Source of the DNA: an uncultured Arenimonas sp.
Lineage (GTDB): Bacteria > Pseudomonadota > Gammaproteobacteria > Xanthomonadales > Xanthomonadaceae
Direction: 5' to 3'
DNA length: 27,807 nt
NCBI GenBank assembly: GCA_946480565.1
Contig: CAMLKR010000015.1
Span: forward strand, 1-27,807
The position numbers and the translations under genes were made by a program. Below, in pieces: positions 25,431 through 27,807 of the stretch. Below the pieces are notes generated by a model. That model did not search any database, was not told the DNA's origin, and worked only from the letters and a program-made list of their open reading frames with translations. Position 1 is the stretch's first letter, and every line of letters begins with the position of its first letter.

Positions 25431-26131
25431 GCCATCTCGCGCGGCTGCGGGCGCACTGGCCCCGGGTCGTCGAGGCCAGCCGCCGGTTCCTGGCCCGCCG
25501 CTGGCGTCGGCTGCTGTTGGCCTTCTGCGGCATCGCGCTGCCGCTGGCGCTGTTCGCCGAACTGGCCGAGGAAGTGCACGAGGCCGACCCCTTCGGCTTC
25601 GACGAACCGCTGCTGCGCCTGGCCCGGCAGTGGGCGTCGCCGGCCCTGGACCAGGCCATGCTGCTGGCCAGCGACCTCGGTTACGCCTGGGGCGTGGTGC
25701 CGGCCGACGTCCTGCTGTGCCTGGGCCTGCTGGCCCTGGGCCATGTCCGCAAGGCGCTGTTCTTCGGCTTCGCCACCGGCGGTTCGGCCCTGCTGAACCT
25801 GCTGGCCAAGGCGGTGTTCGCTCGCGAGCGCCCGGACCTGTGGCTGTCGATCGCGCCCGAGCAAAGTTTCAGTTTCCCGAGCGGCCATGCCATGGGCTCG
25901 GCCACGCTGGCCGCGGCGGTGGTGATGCTGTGCTGGCACGGTCCCTGGCGCTGGCCGGCGCTGCTGGCCGGCGTGGCCTTCGCGGCCTGGGTCGGTGCCT
26001 CGCGGGTCTACCTGGGCGTGCATTTCCCGTCCGACATCCTGGCCGGATGGACCGCGGCGCTGGCCTGGGTCTGCGCGGTCTACCTGATCGTGCGGCCCAA
26101 CCACCGCGCGCCGGACGCGCCGGACGCCTAG
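25427..26131 (+). CDS. PAP2-family membrane phosphatase, apparent CTG start
   Basis: Integral membrane phosphatase (234 residues from the proposed start) with the full PAP2 motif: KAVFARERP (128-136), PSGH (151-154) and [12 protein letters not shown] (192-203). There are about six membrane segments. Relatives remove phosphate from undecaprenyl diphosphate, phosphatidate or lipid A. No ATG, GTG or TTG occurs in frame between the ispG 3' region and a TTG at 25517, which would cut into the first helix and lacks a ribosome site. The CTG at 25427 (CTGA, overlapping the ispG stop, preceded by GGGGG) gives a natural N-terminus [15 protein letters not shown] and matches the ATGA/GTGA couplings elsewhere here. 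The function is clear at family level; the substrate is unknown and the start is unproven. Confidence 0.85.
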   Translation: MSHLARLRAHWPRVVEASRRFLARRWRRLLLAFCGIALPLALFAELAEEVHEADPFGFDEPLLRLARQWASPALDQAMLLASDLGYAWGVVPADVLLCLGLLALGHVRKALFFGFATGGSALLNLLAKAVFARERPDLWLSIAPEQSFSFPSGHAMGSATLAAAVVMLCWHGPWRWPALLAGVAFAAWVGASRVYLGVHFPSDILAGWTAALAWVCAVYLIVRPNHRAPDAPDA

Positions 26132-27024
26132 GCTTCCACGCAGACGCGGTTGCGGCCTTCGTCCTTGGCGCGGTAGAGCGCGGCGTCGGCGGCCTTCATC
26201 AGCGCGCTGCGCTCGCCGCGGTCCGCCTGCAGGGCGGCGATGCCGATGCTGATGGTGATGCGATGCGGCTCGCCGCCCAGCACGAAGGGCGTGGCCGCCA
26301 CTTCCTCGCGCAGGCGGTCGGCGAAGGCGCGGGCCGCCTCGACGTCGGCCTCCGGCAGCAGCACCGCGAACTCCTCGCCGCCGATGCGGGCGGCGATGTC
26401 CTCGCCGCGCACGAAACCGCGCACGACCGCCGCCAGCTGCCTCAGCACGCCGTCGCCGGCGATGTGCCCGTACTGGTCGTTCACCGGCTTGAACAGGTCC
26501 ACGTCGATGATGCACATCACCAGCGGCCGGCCGTGGCGCAGGGCGCGGGCGATCTCCTTGTCCACCAGTTCGACGAAGTGCCGGCGGTTGTAGAGCTCGG
26601 TCAGCGCGTCGTGGGTGGCCAGCTGGTAGACCTCCTCGTGGTAGCGGGCCTCGACGCTGGCGTGGCTGATGAACTTGAGGATGCACTCGCCCAGGGTGAT
26701 GTGGTCGCCGTCGGCGAGCAGGGCCTCGGTGACCGGCAGGTCGTTGACCCGGGTGCGGTTGGTCGCGCCCAGGTCGCGCAGACGGTAGGTGTCGCCATCG
26801 CGGCGGATCTCGCAGTGTTGGCGCGACACCGACTTGTGCGGAATGTGCAGGTCGGCCTCCTGCGAGCGGCCGACCGTGACCGGCTTTCCCTCGATGTCGG
26901 CGCGTTTGCCCAGGCCCTCGCCGTGGATCACCACCACGCAGGCCGAGCGCGGACCGCTGCGGCGGGGTCCGCCGCTGAGCAGGGTCAGCTGGGTCGTGAT
27001 GGGGTCGGCGTCGCTCGGGCTCAT
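26128..27024 (-). CDS. FHA-GGDEF diguanylate cyclase
   Basis: Soluble 298-residue c-di-GMP synthase controlled by a phosphothreonine-binding FHA domain. FHA residues: Gly52-Arg53-Ser54 (VGRS), SVSRQH (65-70) and Asn89 (GATNRT), at about 30-120. A short helical linker leads to the GGDEF domain from about 136: DALTELYNRRHF, IDVDLFKPVNDQYGH, active site GGEEF (215-219) and inhibitory site RGED (206-209). Both catalysis and feedback sites look intact. FHA suggests that activity depends on a Ser/Thr kinase partner, none of which is in the window. Its stop shares a CTAG with the PAP2 gene, and it is divergent from the YbjN-like gene with 120 bases between. Confidence 0.93.
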   Translation of the reverse strand: MSPSDADPITTQLTLLSGGPRRSGPRSACVVVIHGEGLGKRADIEGKPVTVGRSQEADLHIPHKSVSRQHCEIRRDGDTYRLRDLGATNRTRVNDLPVTEALLADGDHITLGECILKFISHASVEARYHEEVYQLATHDALTELYNRRHFVELVDKEIARALRHGRPLVMCIIDVDLFKPVNDQYGHIAGDGVLRQLAAVVRGFVRGEDIAARIGGEEFAVLLPEADVEAARAFADRLREEVAATPFVLGGEPHRITISIGIAALQADRGERSALMKAADAALYRAKDEGRNRVCVEA

Positions 27025-27144
27025 CGGCGTGGGGCGGAGGTCGCCGGGGCAGTGTAGCCCAAGGCCGGAGGCGGCAAGGCGGGCATCGACGGGCGGGGGC
27101 CGGGCGGGTGATGATCGGGCCGTCCAACCCGGGGGAGCACGTCC

Positions 27145-27624
27145 ATGAAGCCGAATGTCCTCAAGGCCGCGTCAGCCATCCTTGCCGCCGGCCTGGCCGC
27201 CGCCGCGCCCGCCATCGCCGATGACTCGGTCGCTGCCCGGCTCAATGCCGCCGGCATCACCCATGAGGTCGACGCCGACGGGGATTTCAAGGTCACCTAC
27301 TCCTACTCGAAGGAAGGGCGCACCCAGCTCGTCTTCGTCTCGGGCAGCACGCAGCAGGTCGCCGGCTTTTCCGTCCGCGAGGTCTTCTCGCCCGCGGCCC
27401 GGCTGGCCGGCGACGGCATCACCGGCGCGAAGGCGCTCGAGCTGCTGGCCGAAAGCCGCAGGAACAAGCTGGGCAGCTGGGAAATCGCCGGTGACGTGCT
27501 GTATTTCGTCATCAAGTTCCCCGACACCCTGGACGCGGGCGAACTGGAATCGATGATGGACATCGCCGCCGAAACCGCCGACGACATGGAGCTCGAGATC
27601 TCGGGCGATCGCGACGACCTGTGA
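27145..27624 (+). CDS. Secreted YbjN-like protein
   Basis: The 159-residue product has a clear Sec signal peptide (MKPNVLKAASAILAAGLAAA, probable cleavage after AIA at about residue 25) and a mature part resembling the YbjN fold. That part has a beta hairpin (THEVDADGDFKVTYSYS), strands (QLVFVSGST) and closing helices (LDAGELESMMDIAAETADDM). E. coli YbjN is a cytoplasmic regulator of motility and stress with no known biochemical activity; secreted versions occur in several proteobacteria. A GGGGGAG ribosome site precedes the ATG. It appears monocistronic, with a hairpin after the stop. The family call is by pattern and only moderately sure. Confidence 0.8.
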   Translation: MKPNVLKAASAILAAGLAAAAPAIADDSVAARLNAAGITHEVDADGDFKVTYSYSKEGRTQLVFVSGSTQQVAGFSVREVFSPAARLAGDGITGAKALELLAESRRNKLGSWEIAGDVLYFVIKFPDTLDAGELESMMDIAAETADDMELEISGDRDDL

Positions 27625-27638
27625 CGGCCTGAGGCGGC

Positions 27639-27663
27639 CAGCGGCCGGTGTGGCCGGCCGCTG
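27639..27663. repeat. Hairpin after the YbjN-like gene
   Basis: A perfect 10-bp GC-rich stem (CAGCGGCCGG at 27639-27648, CCGGCCGCTG at 27654-27663) with a 5-base loop lies 15 bases after the stop. There is no T-run, so it may be a weak or Rho-assisted terminator. Confidence 0.55.
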
Positions 27664-27698
27664 CCGTTGAATGCGGCGGGACCCCGCGGAGAGGCAGC

Positions 27699-27807
27699 AT
27701 GACCGGCCAAGAGAACGAGGACCTGGCGCCGACCGAAGGCCTGCCGACCCGGTCCGGCCTGCCCGCCGGCAGCGCCGATCTCGTCACCGTCCATCAGGTT
27801 CTGCACT
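27699..27807 (+). CDS. Start of an unidentified gene, cut by the window end
   Basis: An ATG with a good ribosome site (GGAGAGG, 5 bases upstream) opens a frame of 36 codons that runs off the edge: MTGQENEDLAPTEGLPTRS then LPAGSADLVTVHQVLH. The last phrase resembles motif IV-V of class I methyltransferases (ADLVTVHQVLH), but in those proteins a SAM-binding region comes first, so the match may be chance. There is no signal peptide. Function not assigned. Confidence 0.55.
   Translation, partial: MTGQENEDLAPTEGLPTRSGLPAGSADLVTVHQVLH

Noticed and set aside
27699..27807. Methyltransferase call for the partial last gene
   Set aside because: A short motif-like phrase at residue 25 is too close to the N-terminus, and the SAM-binding motif is not present upstream.

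Overview
The window is about 28 kb of very GC-rich, tightly packed chromosome, with nearly all third codon positions G or C. The lepA-lepB-DUF4845-rnc-era-recO order, a nagZ/mtnP neighbourhood, large families of palindromic intergenic repeats and the protein sequences together suggest a gammaproteobacterium of the Lysobacteraceae/Xanthomonadaceae type (Lysobacter- or Luteimonas-like). This taxon is inferred, not proven. There are no rRNA or tRNA genes, CRISPR array, insertion sequence or prophage in the window.

Layout. (1) 1-5213 (+): the end of lepA, then lepB, a DUF4845 membrane protein, rnc, era and recO, read as one translationally coupled operon. (2) 5202-8664: a response regulator fused to an Hpt domain (-), divergent from a two-gene envelope operon (+). 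That operon holds a YdbH-like AsmA-family protein and a lipoprotein that appears to join YnbE-like and YdbL (DUF1318) parts in one chain; it ends in a strong intrinsic terminator. (3) 8675-9994: rlmD. (4) 9995-10558: a gene-free stretch made almost wholly of inverted repeats. (5) 10559-13364 (+): CYTH phosphatase, nagZ, hpt and mtnP, an operon for cell-wall recycling and purine salvage. (6) 13462-13665: a cold-shock protein with its own promoter and a two-way terminator. (7) 19561-13775 (-): ECF sigma factor, VWA lipoprotein, a membrane-spanning proline-rich candidate anti-sigma factor, a YigZ/IMPACT protein and an ABC exporter. (8) 19653-27024: CHASE-GGDEF cyclase (+), xseA (-), an uncharacterised 547-residue protein, ispG and a PAP2 phosphatase (+), and an FHA-GGDEF cyclase (-). 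(9) 27145-27807: a YbjN-like secreted protein and the first codons of another gene.

How the parts may work together. The YdbH-like protein and the fused YnbE/YdbL lipoprotein would form a compact version of the inner-to-outer membrane lipid bridge known in E. coli. MtnP releases hypoxanthine from methylthioinosine and the adjacent Hpt turns it into IMP. IspG supplies isoprenoid precursors, and the coupled PAP2 enzyme may recycle a polyprenyl or lipid phosphate. Two diguanylate cyclases, each with an intact inhibitory site, flank a 547-residue protein whose C-terminus weakly resembles a PilZ-like c-di-GMP domain.

The least explained system is the sigma/VWA/membrane-regulator operon. Two of its proteins, of different families, carry the same 11-residue phrase LDSITVTGTRV, which looks like the TonB box and plug start of a TonB-dependent receptor. 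One of them also has a TonB-like layout: cytoplasmic start, single membrane helix, proline-rich periplasmic arm.
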